Shown in pieces: positions 51,080 to 59,549 of a stretch of DNA of 64,000 nucleotides. Position 1 is the first letter of the stretch. Each line of letters opens with the position of its first letter. Source of the DNA: VBDM01 sp964430565. GTDB taxonomy: Bacteria > Pseudomonadota > Gammaproteobacteria > Burkholderiales > SG8-39. The translations under genes and the position numbers were made by a program. The stretch covers positions 1 through 64,000 of the forward strand of contig CAYSFD010000011.1 of NCBI GenBank assembly GCA_964430565.1. Direction: 5' to 3'. Under the pieces are notes generated by a model. It had not been told where the DNA came from and did not search any database. It saw nothing but the letters and a program-made list of their open reading frames with translations.

Positions 51080-51356
51080 GCTTACGGGAGGAGCTGGGCC
51101 CGGACCCCGCAACACTCGTAAACCGGCAGCGCACACCGGTCGCAGCTGCCGGGCGGCCTCGTGGTTCTCAAGCCAGGACGCGCAGGCGGCGATCACCAGG
51201 CTCGTGTCCGCCGCTTACAACGCCGAACGCGTTCCAATGTGTCCCGGACCTGCTCGGCAGTAAGTGCGGGCAGTTCAGCGTCCGGCACCGCAACCACCCC
51301 TTTTCCGCGTTGTCGATAGAAGCTGGGCGGCGCGAAAGCCGCATTCGATTCAACGG
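51080..51356 (-). pseudogene. Decayed toxin-antitoxin remnant (VapBC-like)
   Basis: On the minus strand, an open stretch reads VVAVPDAELPALTAEQVRDT followed by LERVRR, resembling an antitoxin C-terminus (51300-51220). After a frame change, ADTSLVIAACASWLENHEAA (51211-51150) closely resembles the start of a PIN-domain toxin. Both parts lack starts or continuations; the second frame becomes unrecognisable after a few codons. No intact gene was found in the 390 bases between the groEL-linked membrane protein and the hypothetical gene at 51442, so this remnant is the main content. Confidence 0.4.
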
Positions 51357-51441
51357 TGTACGCTGACCGGCCCTACCTTCTGCGGGTTCGGCGCATGCGT
51401 TACACTAACCGGATCGTAGCGGTGCCGGGTCGGGGAACCCA

Positions 51442-51957
51442 ATGAGTACAGCGAACATAGACAGAGGCAGCGCACCTGCGCCCAAGGGTCCGGGGTCGGA
51501 AGCTTGCGCGCTGGAAAGGCTGCCGCACATTATCAAGAAGATGTGCCTCATCTGGGCGCACCCGGAGTTTGACTCCTTCAGTTCGCACCTGCTCATGGAT
51601 TCTCGCGACGGACAGCGGGCGGGGCTTCCGTGGGACGTCGCCGAGGAAATTCTGTTCCTCGCGGAACTGCGCGTCATCAAACGGGCCATCGTCGCCTCCG
51701 ACCTTACCGGGCAGCCTTTCTGGGAGACCTACCAGAAGATGCTCGCCAACGCCGAGGCCGAGCATCAGCGCCAACAGGCGGCGGCATGGAACGATCCGTT
51801 GTCCAACACGGATACGGGTCGCCTCAAGTCCGACAAGTCCGTTCTCGACCGCCCCTCGGAAGTAGGGAAGATGGCGGGGAAAACCGACCGTCCTTCGGTG
51901 TCGGGGAAAAGCGCGAGACCGAAGAAGAAAAGCTGGCTGGGCCGTCTGCTGGGATAA
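51442..51957 (+). CDS. Hypothetical protein, 171 residues
   Basis: The protein starts MSTANIDRGSAPAPKGPGSE and has a central folded-looking part (LERLPHIIKKMCLIWAHPEF, AEEILFLAELRVIKRAIVAS, FWETYQKMLANAEAEH; about residues 25-110). The last 60 residues are polar, Ser/Lys-rich and probably disordered, ending KKKSWLGRLLG. No family was recognised. A TACACT element (51401-51406) about 35 bases before the start is a possible -10 box. It is followed after 73 bases by a beta-barrel protein on the same strand. Confidence 0.6.
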   Translation: MSTANIDRGSAPAPKGPGSEACALERLPHIIKKMCLIWAHPEFDSFSSHLLMDSRDGQRAGLPWDVAEEILFLAELRVIKRAIVASDLTGQPFWETYQKMLANAEAEHQRQQAAAWNDPLSNTDTGRLKSDKSVLDRPSEVGKMAGKTDRPSVSGKSARPKKKSWLGRLLG

Positions 51958-52030
51958 GCGCCTACGATCGTTGAAGGGTGTGGGCTGGAGCGCTCATATT
52001 GGAAGGATTTTTCAGAAGAGGAGAACTACG

Positions 52031-52648
52031 ATGAAACTGCTTGAGCTGAGGAAACTGAGTTGTGTGCTTGCCGCCGTGGGGCTGCTCGCCGCGCTGCCGG
52101 GCAGCGCGCTTGCGCAAGGTGTCCAGAACTCGATCAACCTCGCGGTTGGCTTCGTTCCCCCGATCGGCGACACTGATGGCACGATCGTGATGGTGGAGTA
52201 CGAGCGGCTGATTTTGCCGAAGCTGTCCGTGTATGGCCGGGGCTCGGTCCTCAAATACAAATTCGACGACAACATCGACGAGGAAGACGGCAAGGGCACC
52301 GGCGTGGGCCTGGGCGTACGCTTCTTTCCGCAGGGGGGACTGAAGGGGTTCTATGTCGGCGGGGGCATCGGGCACTACAGATCGACGTGGGACTGGAAGG
52401 ACGACAAGGGCACATCCTTCCGGACTGAGGGGAACGGAAAAACGTCATCGATCCAGTGGGGCGGCGAGGTCGGCTACCGGTTCAATCTGGGGGAGCGCAT
52501 ATCCCTGACCCCGATGTTCAACGTCGGGAGCTGGCTGGGCGCGGACACCACGTGCAACCAGACCTATCCGACAAGCCAAACCTGCACCAAGGACAGCGAG
52601 GCAGGTTTCTACGCGGCGATTTCACTCGCGCTCGGGATCGCGTTCTAG
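52031..52648 (+). CDS. Outer-membrane beta-barrel protein
   Basis: The ATG at 52031 (after AGAGGAG) gives 205 residues with a signal peptide cleaved near ALAQG (about residue 28). The rest has alternating strands with aromatic ends: VQNSINLAVGFVPPI, LPKLSVYGRGSVLKYKF, GVGLGVRFFPQGGLKGFYVG, GGEVGYRFNLGERISL, and the C-terminal AGFYAAISLALGIAF ending in Phe, typical of outer-membrane barrels. The size fits an eight-strand barrel. The role is unknown. Its stop codon is part of CTAG shared with the stop of the convergent hydrolase. Confidence 0.78.
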   Translation: MKLLELRKLSCVLAAVGLLAALPGSALAQGVQNSINLAVGFVPPIGDTDGTIVMVEYERLILPKLSVYGRGSVLKYKFDDNIDEEDGKGTGVGLGVRFFPQGGLKGFYVGGGIGHYRSTWDWKDDKGTSFRTEGNGKTSSIQWGGEVGYRFNLGERISLTPMFNVGSWLGADTTCNQTYPTSQTCTKDSEAGFYAAISLALGIAF

Positions 52649-53661
52649 GTCCCGCTTTTCCGGGCCGTGGGGTCTCGCGTGCGCGCAGGCCTCCGGTCCG
52701 GCCGGCTGCTCAGAAACGCCGTCAACTCCGATACGACCTCATTCTGGCGGCCCACCCACAGGTGCCCCCCTGTGGGAAAGCTCACAAGGCGCGCTCCCGG
52801 GATGCGTACCGCGAGGTGGCGGCTGCTTTCGTGGATCCCGAATAAGTCGTTCTCGATACTGATGACGAGCGTGGAAACGTCCAGCCGCTCCAGCTCGTAA
52901 CGCGGCGCTGAGGCAAGGATCGTCACGTCATTCCACAGCCCCCTCCGGCGCGGACCGAGGGGCAGGGCGTCGCGCATGACCCGCAGGATGCGCTCCTGCT
53001 CCTCAAGAGGCGCGTTCCTGAAATCGCGGACCGGGGTGGCAAACACCCTCTCCAGCATGGTGTCTCGAGCGAGCTGCAGGTTCATCCAGAAGAAGAAGTC
53101 CGATCCGAGGATAGCCTCGGCCATGAAGGAGGGCGGCGCGGGCGGTGGCAGTTGCGGCTCACCTGCCCGGCGCGGCGGGAAAAAAGCCGGAACGAGGAGA
53201 ACCATCGCCGAACATCTGTGCGCGTGTCTCAGACAGAACTGGATTGTGGAAGGCGCACCCGCCGAGCCCCCTAGGATCGCCGCTTTCGGCAAGCCGAGCG
53301 CGTCGAGCAAGCAGGCGTGGGCGTCGGCCTGAGCTGTAGGCGACGCGTCGGCCGGGAAGGAACTGCGGAGATATCCGAATCTCGACATGGCGATCACCCT
53401 GAAGCCCAAATCGGCAAGCGGCCGTCCGAATTCCAGGCCCTGGTCGAAGCCGCCGCCCGCCCCGTGCACGACCAGCAGCGGCATGCCCTTGCCGGCGATC
53501 GCGTATTCGATCGATCCGCACGGGGTGTCGACGATCTGGCTGCCGGAAGAGACCCGGGCTTCCGCCGCGGCGATCTCGTGCCGATAACTGGAGACGGTGA
53601 ACGCGATCGATCCCATTACCACCGCTCCTGCGACGGCCAGAATTGCCCCAACGCGTTTCAT
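52645..53661 (-). CDS. Alpha/beta hydrolase, probably membrane-anchored or exported
   Basis: The 338-residue protein begins with a hydrophobic segment MKRVGAILAVAGAVVMGSIA, probably a signal anchor or signal peptide. The hydrolase domain has VHGAGGGFDQGLEF near residue 65 (oxyanion strand), the nucleophile in ILGGSAGAPS, an acid candidate in SIENDLFGIHES and a His in FPTGGHLWVG. This is the full catalytic triad layout. The substrate is unknown. It converges on the beta-barrel gene with a four-base overlap of stop codons. Confidence 0.83.
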   Translation of the reverse strand: MKRVGAILAVAGAVVMGSIAFTVSSYRHEIAAAEARVSSGSQIVDTPCGSIEYAIAGKGMPLLVVHGAGGGFDQGLEFGRPLADLGFRVIAMSRFGYLRSSFPADASPTAQADAHACLLDALGLPKAAILGGSAGAPSTIQFCLRHAHRCSAMVLLVPAFFPPRRAGEPQLPPPAPPSFMAEAILGSDFFFWMNLQLARDTMLERVFATPVRDFRNAPLEEQERILRVMRDALPLGPRRRGLWNDVTILASAPRYELERLDVSTLVISIENDLFGIHESSRHLAVRIPGARLVSFPTGGHLWVGRQNEVVSELTAFLSSRPDRRPARTRDPTARKSGT

Positions 53662-53675
53662 AAGAGTGACGGCCT

Positions 53676-53696
53676 CCCTCTCCCTCCGGGAGAGGG
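53676..53696. repeat. CCCTCTCCC hairpin, REP-like
   Basis: Arms CCCTCTCCC and GGGAGAGGG pair perfectly around TCC, followed by ACTGAGGGTGAGAGGACCGCGG. This composition (CTCTCCC hairpin plus GAGGGTGAG) is typical of dispersed extragenic palindromes in proteobacteria. It lies between divergent genes upstream of the hydrolase. Confidence 0.55.
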
Positions 53697-53799
53697 ACTG
53701 AGGGTGAGAGGACCGCGGGTGGGGGACACAGGGTGGGGGAAAAACGGCATGATGGTAATACCGAAATGAAGTTTTTGAACAGGATATCGCAGCATATCA

Positions 53800-54108
53800 A
53801 TGTGGGAAGCATGGGCACTCGCGGCGCTTGCCTTGCTCGCCTGGTTGTGGTTCGACAGCATGCGTGCTCGGGAGCGTGCGGTCGCGGCGGGCTCGAGGGC
53901 CTGCGAGCGCGACGGTTTGCAGTTCCTCGACGAGACCGTGGAGTGCGTGTCGCTTCGTCCCGCGCGCGACGAAAACGGACGTATCGCCCTGCGACGCATA
54001 TACCGGTTCGAGTTTTCCGACAACGGCGACAACCGTCGCGACGGCAACGTGTCCCTGCTTGGCGGCAGGGTAGAATCGCTCACCATGGACCCTTACTTGT
54101 TGCGTTGA
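53800..54108 (+). CDS. DUF3301 protein with one membrane helix
   Basis: The 102-residue protein has an N-terminal hydrophobic helix (WEAWALAALALLAWLWFDSM), then RERAVAAGSRACERDGLQFL, VECVSLRPARDENGRIALRR, YRFEFSDNGDNRRDGNVSLLGGRVESL. This fits DUF3301, a small inner-membrane protein family of unknown function common in beta- and gammaproteobacteria. It is 15 bases before the ferredoxin-NADP reductase gene and probably in the same operon. Confidence 0.82.
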   Translation: MWEAWALAALALLAWLWFDSMRARERAVAAGSRACERDGLQFLDETVECVSLRPARDENGRIALRRIYRFEFSDNGDNRRDGNVSLLGGRVESLTMDPYLLR

Positions 54109-54123
54109 GCCGAGCGGTGAAGC

Positions 54124-54867
54124 ATGCCGAAGTGGATCGAGGGCACGGTCGTCAACCAGAAGCGCTGGACGGAGACCCTGTTCACGCTGTGTGTGGACGC
54201 CGAGGTCACGGCGTTCGAAGCGGGGCAGTTCGCCAAACTCGCGCTCGCCGTGGGCAGCGAGATGGTGGCGCGGCCGTACTCGTTCGTCAATGCGCCGAAA
54301 CAGCGTCCGCACGAGTTCTATTACGTCACGCTGCCCGAGGGGCCGCTCACGCAGCGGCTGTGCAAGCTCGAATCGGGCGACACGGTCTATCTCGCGCCGC
54401 GGCCATCGGGGTTTCTGGTGCTCTCCGAAGTCCCCGACGGAACGAACCTGTGGCTGATTTCCACGGGAACGGGCCTGGGTCCGTTCCTGTCCATCCTCAA
54501 GACCGATTTGCCTTGGCAGCGCTTCCAGCAGGTGGTCTTGGTGCACGCCGTACGTCACCCGGATGAGCTCACCTACCGCGACAGTATCGAGCGACTGCTC
54601 GATGAGCGCGGCGAGCGTATGCGCGTCGTCTCCTTCTTGAGCCGCGAAGAGCGGCCGGGCACGCTGCACGGACGCATCCCCGCCGCAATAGAGGACGGGC
54701 GACTCGAGGCCACGGCGGGCGTGGCGCTTTCGGCGAAAACTTCGCAGGTCATGATTTGCGGCAACCCGGAGATGGTGACGGACACGACCGAGGCGCTCAA
54801 GCGCCGCGGGATGAAGAAGCACCGGCGCAGGGATCCGGGACATATTACGGTGGAGAACTACTGGTGA
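54124..54867 (+). CDS. fpr: Ferredoxin--NADP reductase
   Basis: The enzyme moves electrons between NADPH and ferredoxin or flavodoxin. The 247 residues contain the FAD-binding RPYSFVNAP motif (about residue 55), the NADP-binding STGTGLGPFLSILK (about residue 117), VLVHAVRHPDELTYRD, MICGNPEMVTDTTEAL, and a C-terminal ENYW aromatic end that stacks near the flavin in this family. The stop overlaps the next gene's GTG start. It could support oxidative-stress defence or iron-sulfur metabolism. Confidence 0.93.
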   Translation: MPKWIEGTVVNQKRWTETLFTLCVDAEVTAFEAGQFAKLALAVGSEMVARPYSFVNAPKQRPHEFYYVTLPEGPLTQRLCKLESGDTVYLAPRPSGFLVLSEVPDGTNLWLISTGTGLGPFLSILKTDLPWQRFQQVVLVHAVRHPDELTYRDSIERLLDERGERMRVVSFLSREERPGTLHGRIPAAIEDGRLEATAGVALSAKTSQVMICGNPEMVTDTTEALKRRGMKKHRRRDPGHITVENYW

Positions 54868-55724
54868 AGAGAACGGTAGCTCACTTGGCGCTCGCGGCTT
54901 GCGCGTCATTGCTGGCCGCCTGCAGCATGACGCGCGTCGGCTACAACTACGCCGACACCGTCGCGCGCTACATGGCGTCGGACTATCTCGACCTTGACGC
55001 CGTGCAGTCCAAGGACCTGGAGCCGCGCCTGGTGCGACTTCACCAGTGGCATCGTGTGAACGAGCTTCCGGCGTACGCGGCCCTGTTGAACAACGCGAGC
55101 CAACGCGCCGCAAAGGGCATCACGGCGGAGGATGTCGCGTGGGGGTTGGGCAACGTGCGGGCGCGCTACCGCAAGTTCGCGGCGAAAGCGGCCGAGGACA
55201 CCGCACCCGTGCTCGCGACGCTCGGGCTCCCGCAGCTCGCGGCTCTCGAGCACAAGTTCGCCGAGAACAATGAAAAATTCGCGAAAGAGTTCCTCTCCCA
55301 GGACGACATGAAGCGCCGGCGCGCGCAGAAGAAGCGCATGCTCGAACGTTTCCGCGATTTTGCGGGCGACTTGACCCCCGAGCAGGAGGCCCGCATCGAG
55401 CGCTTCGCTATTGCCCACGAGCGCCACGTCTTACTGCGCTTCGAGGATCGGCAGCGCTGGCAGCACGACGTGGTCGCGCTGCTCCGGCAGCAGCGCCCTT
55501 CGCAGGAGCTCGGGCGGAGCCTCGCCGAGATGTTCGACAAGCCCGAGCTGCGGCGTTCCGAGGAGTTCCTGCGTGAGGACAGGCGTTGGGATGTGGATCT
55601 CGGACAACTCATTGTGGATCTAGACCGCTCGCTGTCTCCGAAACAGCGTGCGCACGTGGTGCGGCGTCTTTCGGACTACGCCGAGGATTTCTCCGTTCTC
55701 GCAGGAAAGGGGCAGCCCGCATGA
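54864..55724 (+). CDS. DUF6279-type lipoprotein
   Basis: The GTG at 54864 overlaps the upstream stop and gives 286 residues. A lipobox LLAAC lies at the end of the signal peptide (AHLALAACASLLAACSMTRV). The rest is mainly helical and charged, with VGYNYADTVARYMASDYLDLD, FDVDDLEPRLVRLHQWHR-like QSKDLEPRLVRLHQWHRVNE, and DRSLSPKQRAHVVRRLSDYAEDF. The family name is recalled from the N-terminal pattern and the function is unknown. Translational overlap with fpr and with the TlpA gene shows a tight operon. Confidence 0.75.
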   Translation: MKRTVAHLALAACASLLAACSMTRVGYNYADTVARYMASDYLDLDAVQSKDLEPRLVRLHQWHRVNELPAYAALLNNASQRAAKGITAEDVAWGLGNVRARYRKFAAKAAEDTAPVLATLGLPQLAALEHKFAENNEKFAKEFLSQDDMKRRRAQKKRMLERFRDFAGDLTPEQEARIERFAIAHERHVLLRFEDRQRWQHDVVALLRQQRPSQELGRSLAEMFDKPELRRSEEFLREDRRWDVDLGQLIVDLDRSLSPKQRAHVVRRLSDYAEDFSVLAGKGQPA

Positions 55725-56251
55725 GCGCGCCTGATTGTAAGGGGGCTTTGCTCGCTGTGGCATTGCTTGCCTGGTCCTGCGCCGCTGGGGCCGCCGGGGC
55801 CGCCGACCGAGAGTTGAAGCCCTGGAGCGGAGGCGCCACGCCACCCCTCGCGCTGCGCGACGTGCAGGGAAAGGAGCACAAGCTCTCCGACTACCGCGGC
55901 AAGGTCATCGTGATCAATTTCTGGGCCACCTGGTGCGATCCCTGCCGCGAGGAGATGCCCTCGATGCAGCGGCTGCAGGACAAGCTCGCGGGAAAGCCGT
56001 TCGCGATCCTTGCGGTGGGCTACGGCGAGGGCGCGCCGCGGGTCAACGATTTTCTGAAGAAGGTGCCGGTGCGCTTCACCGTGCTGCTTGACCGCGACAC
56101 CTCCGCGGCGACGGCGTGGAAGGTGAAGGTTCTGCCCACGACGCTCGTGCTCGATTCCCAGCAGCGAATCCGATATTCGGTGGTGGGCGACCTCGAGTGG
56201 GACTCGCCCAAGGTTGAGGGCGCGATCCGGAAGCTCTTGCCGCCCGGCTGA
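55721..56251 (+). CDS. TlpA/ResA-like thiol:disulfide oxidoreductase
   Basis: The ATG at 55721 overlaps the upstream stop (ATGA) and gives 176 residues. A signal peptide ends near AAGAADRE. The thioredoxin domain has KLSDYRGKVIVINFWATWCDPC, with the active-site CDPC at C72/C75, then REEMPSMQRLQDKL and VLPTTLVLDSQQRIRYSVVG with the cis-Pro region. These proteins reduce disulfides in the periplasm, often for cytochrome c maturation. The partner is not identified. Confidence 0.9.
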   Translation: MSAPDCKGALLAVALLAWSCAAGAAGAADRELKPWSGGATPPLALRDVQGKEHKLSDYRGKVIVINFWATWCDPCREEMPSMQRLQDKLAGKPFAILAVGYGEGAPRVNDFLKKVPVRFTVLLDRDTSAATAWKVKVLPTTLVLDSQQRIRYSVVGDLEWDSPKVEGAIRKLLPPG

Positions 56252-56325
56252 GCCTATCCGCTTGCATGGCGGCGTAGAGTGAGTTGCGGTGTCCGCCGCG
56301 CGCCTTCCGGCAGGTGGAACCAGCG

Positions 56326-57102
56326 ATGATTCTGCATTTCTCCCACGCCAACGGCTTTCCCGCCGTGTGCTACCGCAAGATGTTCTCCTATCTCGAGCGC
56401 GATTTCGAGATCAAATACGTCAACACCATCGGGCACGATCCGCGCCATCCGGTCACCGACAGCTGGCCGCATCTGGTCGCGGAACTGATCGAGCGTCTCG
56501 AACGCCATGGCAAGCCCGTGCTCGGTGTGGGGCATTCGCTCGGCGGCTATCTCACGGCGCTTGCGGCCCTTGAACGCCCGGCGCTGTTCCGCGCCATTAT
56601 CCTGCTCGACTCGCCGATCCTCGGGAAACGGCAAGGGAGCGTATTCAAGATGATCAAGCGCTTCGGCCTGGCCGATCGGGTGACGCCGGCCGGCGCGACG
56701 CGCGACCGCCGCGCCGAATGGGCTTCGGCCGACGAAGCCTTCGCCCACTTCCGCTACAAGAAGACATTTCAACCCTTCGACCCGGAGTGCCTGCGCGACT
56801 ACGTGACGCTCGGAATGGTGCCATCCCCGCGCGGCGTGCGGCTTGCCTTCGACCCGGCGATCGAGTCCCGCATCTATCGCACGTTTCCGCACGGCCTCGC
56901 CGGCGAGCTGCCGAAGCTGCGGGTGCCGGCGGGATTCATCTGCGGACGCGAGTCCGCCGAGGCGCGGCGGGTCGGGCTTTCGACCACCCGCAGGCATTTT
57001 CGCCTCGTGCGCGTCGCGGGCGGACATCTGTTTCCGTTCGAGCGTCCCGAGGCCGCGGCGCTCGCCATCCGCGAGATGGCAGCAGATTTGCTGCCATCCT
57101 GA
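56326..57102 (+). CDS. Alpha/beta hydrolase
   Basis: The ATG at 56326 gives 258 residues without signal peptide. It has FSHANGFPAVCYRKMFSYLE (the oxyanion HANGF region), the nucleophile elbow GVGHSLGGYLTALAALERP, and a late His in RVAGGHLFPFERPE, which together form the usual triad. A DHP-like acid is probable in IGHDPRHPV or later. The substrate is unknown. It follows the TlpA gene by 74 bases on the same strand. Confidence 0.85.
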   Translation: MILHFSHANGFPAVCYRKMFSYLERDFEIKYVNTIGHDPRHPVTDSWPHLVAELIERLERHGKPVLGVGHSLGGYLTALAALERPALFRAIILLDSPILGKRQGSVFKMIKRFGLADRVTPAGATRDRRAEWASADEAFAHFRYKKTFQPFDPECLRDYVTLGMVPSPRGVRLAFDPAIESRIYRTFPHGLAGELPKLRVPAGFICGRESAEARRVGLSTTRRHFRLVRVAGGHLFPFERPEAAALAIREMAADLLPS

Positions 57103-57225
57103 GCCCTTCGCTTCGCTCGAGGGTAAACTCCGCGAAGGATTTGCTTTGGCGAGCGATGCTTGGGGTCGGAAGTTGCATCCGGAATAAGTTCCACTGCGTA
57201 ACAGTTAACCGGATGCTTGCTCCCT

Positions 57226-57231
57226 TATAAT
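57226..57231 (+). promoter_or_regulatory. -10 element of the TPR gene promoter
   Basis: A perfect TATAAT lies 24 bases before the TPR protein start codon, with TTAGGAG as a ribosome-binding site after it. TTAACC at 57205-57210 is a weak, closely spaced -35 candidate. Confidence 0.55.
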
Positions 57232-57255
57232 CTTCGTTCCACTTTAGGAGTCACT

Positions 57256-57747
57256 ATGCGCAAACTACTGATTTCAGCCCTTGTCCTCTTGGCGGGGTTC
57301 GCCCTGAGCCCCCTGCTTCACGCCGCCGATAGCACTCCCGCCCCGACGCGTCCGGCCGATCCGGACTACGAGAGCGGCATGAAGGCGACTGCCGCCGGCG
57401 ACTGGAAAGCTGCGACCGACAGCTTCAGCCGGGTGGCGTCGCGCGAGCCGGACAACGCCGACGTTCAGAACCATCTCGGTTATGCCTGGCGCAAGTCCGG
57501 CAACCTCGATCTCGCCTTCAAGCACTACAACGAGGCGTTGCGCCTGGACCCGAAGCACAAGGGCGTGCACGAATACATCGGCGAAGCTTACTTGATGGTG
57601 AACAACCTGCCGAAGGCCGAGGAGCACCTCGCGCGGCTCGACAAGCTCTGCTTCTTTTCCTGCGAGGAATACCGCGACCTGAAGAAGGCCGTCGAGCAAT
57701 ACAAATCCAAATCTGCGCTGCAGGGCACGCCCAAGGGGCGGCCCTGA
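57256..57747 (+). CDS. TPR-repeat protein, exported
   Basis: The ATG at 57256 gives 163 residues with a signal peptide ending near LHAADS. Three tetratricopeptide-like repeats follow: PDYESGMKATAAGDWKAATDSFSRVASREPDN, ADVQNHLGYAWRKSGNLDLAFKHYNEALRLDP and KHKGVHEYIGEAYLMVNNLPKAEEHL. TPRs bind other proteins. The late CFFSCEEY supplies two cysteines. It has its own promoter and a strong terminator downstream. No partner can be named. Confidence 0.87.
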   Translation: MRKLLISALVLLAGFALSPLLHAADSTPAPTRPADPDYESGMKATAAGDWKAATDSFSRVASREPDNADVQNHLGYAWRKSGNLDLAFKHYNEALRLDPKHKGVHEYIGEAYLMVNNLPKAEEHLARLDKLCFFSCEEYRDLKKAVEQYKSKSALQGTPKGRP

Positions 57748-57826
57748 GCTTCCGCGCGGATCGACCGGACACGATGCGCCGGTCATCGGCGCGAGGTCGG
57801 GCCCGACCTAGGGGCATGCACCAAAC

Positions 57827-57852
57827 AAAACGCCCGGCAAGCCGGGCGTTTT
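57827..57852. terminator. Bidirectional intrinsic terminator
   Basis: A perfect palindrome has arms AAAACGCCCGGC and GCCGGGCGTTTT around AA. It gives a GC-rich stem with a T-run on each strand. It lies between the convergent TPR and SWIB genes and should end transcription from both. Confidence 0.93.
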
Positions 57853-57893
57853 CGCTTGGAGCGCGTTCCGGGGCTTAGCCCGGAGCGCAGCGA

Positions 57894-58157
57894 TTATTTG
57901 AGGTGTTTGCTGACGAGCTTGGTCATCTCGAACATGTTGACCTTGCCCCTGCCGCCGAAGACGACCTTCAGTGCGTCGTCGGCATTGATCATGCGGCGGT
58001 TCTTGGTGTCTTGCAGCTTGTTCTTCTTGATGTAAGCCCAGAGCTTCTTGGTCACTTCGGTGCGCGGTATCGCCTTGGAACCCACCACTTCGGCGAGCGC
58101 TGCGCTGGGCATCACGGGCTTCATGAATGCCGCATTGGGTTTTCTTTTCTTGGCCAT
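57894..58157 (-). CDS. SWIB/MDM2-domain protein
   Basis: The ATG at 58157 gives 87 residues; an open frame extends upstream but is not needed. The protein starts MAKKRKPNAAFMKPVMPSAA and then forms a SWIB domain: LAEVVGSKAIPRTEVTKKLWAYIKKNKLQDTKNRRMINADDALKVVF. The SWIB fold is known from chromatin proteins and from small bacterial proteins of unknown function. It is probably a DNA- or protein-binding accessory factor. It lies between the terminator and a divergent MFS gene. A GAGGAGAAACTCGCG segment supplies the ribosome-binding site. Confidence 0.9.
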   Translation of the reverse strand: MAKKRKPNAAFMKPVMPSAALAEVVGSKAIPRTEVTKKLWAYIKKNKLQDTKNRRMINADDALKVVFGGRGKVNMFEMTKLVSKHLK

Positions 58158-58369
58158 CGCGAGTTTCTCCTCTCTAGTACGAGCTGATTTATACGAGCTG
58201 ATTCGGTGCCGCACAGGGGTACGGGCAACGCGAGAGTGCGTCAATCAGAGAGAAATGTCAACCACCTCCAAGCGCTTTTTATGGGGAAGAGCGCGGCGCT
58301 CAGACCGGGTTCGCTATAATCGGCGGGCTACATTTTCCCTGACCGTAGCTTTTGCGCCTTGCGACAGCC

Positions 58370-59548
58370 GTGGAAACCGCCAAGAAAAACGTCACAGTTC
58401 TCGCCACTTGCCAGGCGCTGCTGTTCACGACTAACTCCACGGCGATCGCTCTGAGCGGTCTCGTCGGCTACGCGCTCGCGACCAACAAGGCCCTGGCGAC
58501 GCTTCCCGTCACGGCGTGGGTCATCGGCGGGGCGCTCTCGACCTTTCCGGCTTCGCTTCTCATGAAGCGCTTCGGCCGGCGCGCCGGCTTTACCGGCGGG
58601 GCGCTGATAGGGATGGTCGGCGCGGCAATCTCCTCGCTCGCCCTTTCCCTCGGAAATTTCTGGCTTTTTTGCTTTGGCGCCATGGTATTCGGCGTCTATA
58701 ACGCCGTGGGCCAGTACTACCGCTTTGCGGCGGCGGACGCGGCGAACGCCGATTTCAAGGCAAAAGCCATTTCCCTCGTCCTCGCCGGCGGGTTGGTGGG
58801 AGGCATCGTCGGCCCCGAGGTGAGCAAGTTCACCGTCGATCTGCTCGCCACCCGCTACCTCGGCGCCTACCTGTCTCTGATCGGGTTTCTCGTGCTGGTC
58901 GTACTGGTCGTGCAAATGCTCGATATCCCGGTGCCCGCTGCGGCGGAGCATACGGAGCCGGCCCGGCCGCTTGCGCAAATCATGGTGCAGCCGGTGTTCG
59001 TCGTCGCGGTCCTCGGGGCAGCGATCGGCTACGGCGTCATGAACCTGCTCATGACCGCGACGCCACTCGCGATGGGCATCTGCGGGCATCCGTACTCGGC
59101 GGCGGCGACGGTGATCGGCTGGCACATCATCGGCATGTTCGGGCCGTCGTTTTTCACAGGGTCTCTCATCAAGCGCTTCGGGGTGTTGCAGGTGATGTTC
59201 GCCGGAGCCGCGCTGCTCTACGTCTGCATCGGTATTGCGCTCTCAGGAATCAGCGTTCCGCATTTTTGGTTCGCGCTGGTGCTGCTCGGCATAGGCTGGA
59301 ATTTCCTCTTTATCGGCGGCACGACTCTCATCACCGGGGCCTGTACGCCCTCCGAGCGCGCCAAGACCCAAGGGGCGAACGACCTGTGCATCTTCATCAT
59401 GATGGCGACTTCCTCGTTCAGCTCGGGCCTGCTCCTCGAGACGAACGGCTGGCAAATGCTCAACTGGCTCGCGCTCCCTTTCATCACTGTCGCCGCTGCC
59501 GCCGTGCTGTGGTTGCTCCTCAGGCGCCGCATTCCGGCCGCCGCGTAG
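58370..59548 (+). CDS. Major facilitator superfamily transporter
   Basis: The GTG at 58370 gives 392 residues (a TTG at 58352 would add six). About twelve hydrophobic segments are visible. Motifs include LMKRFGRRAGFTGGALIGMVGA (loop 2-3 motif), GAMVFGVYNAVGQYYRFAAAD and HPYSAAATVIGWHIIGMFGPSFFTGSLIKRFG. The GYRFAAAD-type helix and the late TPSERAKTQGANDLCIFI segment resemble a clade of putative MFS exporters. The substrate is unknown. The next gene begins immediately after the stop codon. Confidence 0.85.
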   Translation: METAKKNVTVLATCQALLFTTNSTAIALSGLVGYALATNKALATLPVTAWVIGGALSTFPASLLMKRFGRRAGFTGGALIGMVGAAISSLALSLGNFWLFCFGAMVFGVYNAVGQYYRFAAADAANADFKAKAISLVLAGGLVGGIVGPEVSKFTVDLLATRYLGAYLSLIGFLVLVVLVVQMLDIPVPAAAEHTEPARPLAQIMVQPVFVVAVLGAAIGYGVMNLLMTATPLAMGICGHPYSAAATVIGWHIIGMFGPSFFTGSLIKRFGVLQVMFAGAALLYVCIGIALSGISVPHFWFALVLLGIGWNFLFIGGTTLITGACTPSERAKTQGANDLCIFIMMATSSFSSGLLLETNGWQMLNWLALPFITVAAAAVLWLLLRRRIPAAA

Positions 59549-59549
59549 C

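Noticed and set aside
51057..51263. Plus-strand open frame of 68 codons
   Set aside because: No family match; it overlaps the decayed toxin-antitoxin remnant on the other strand.
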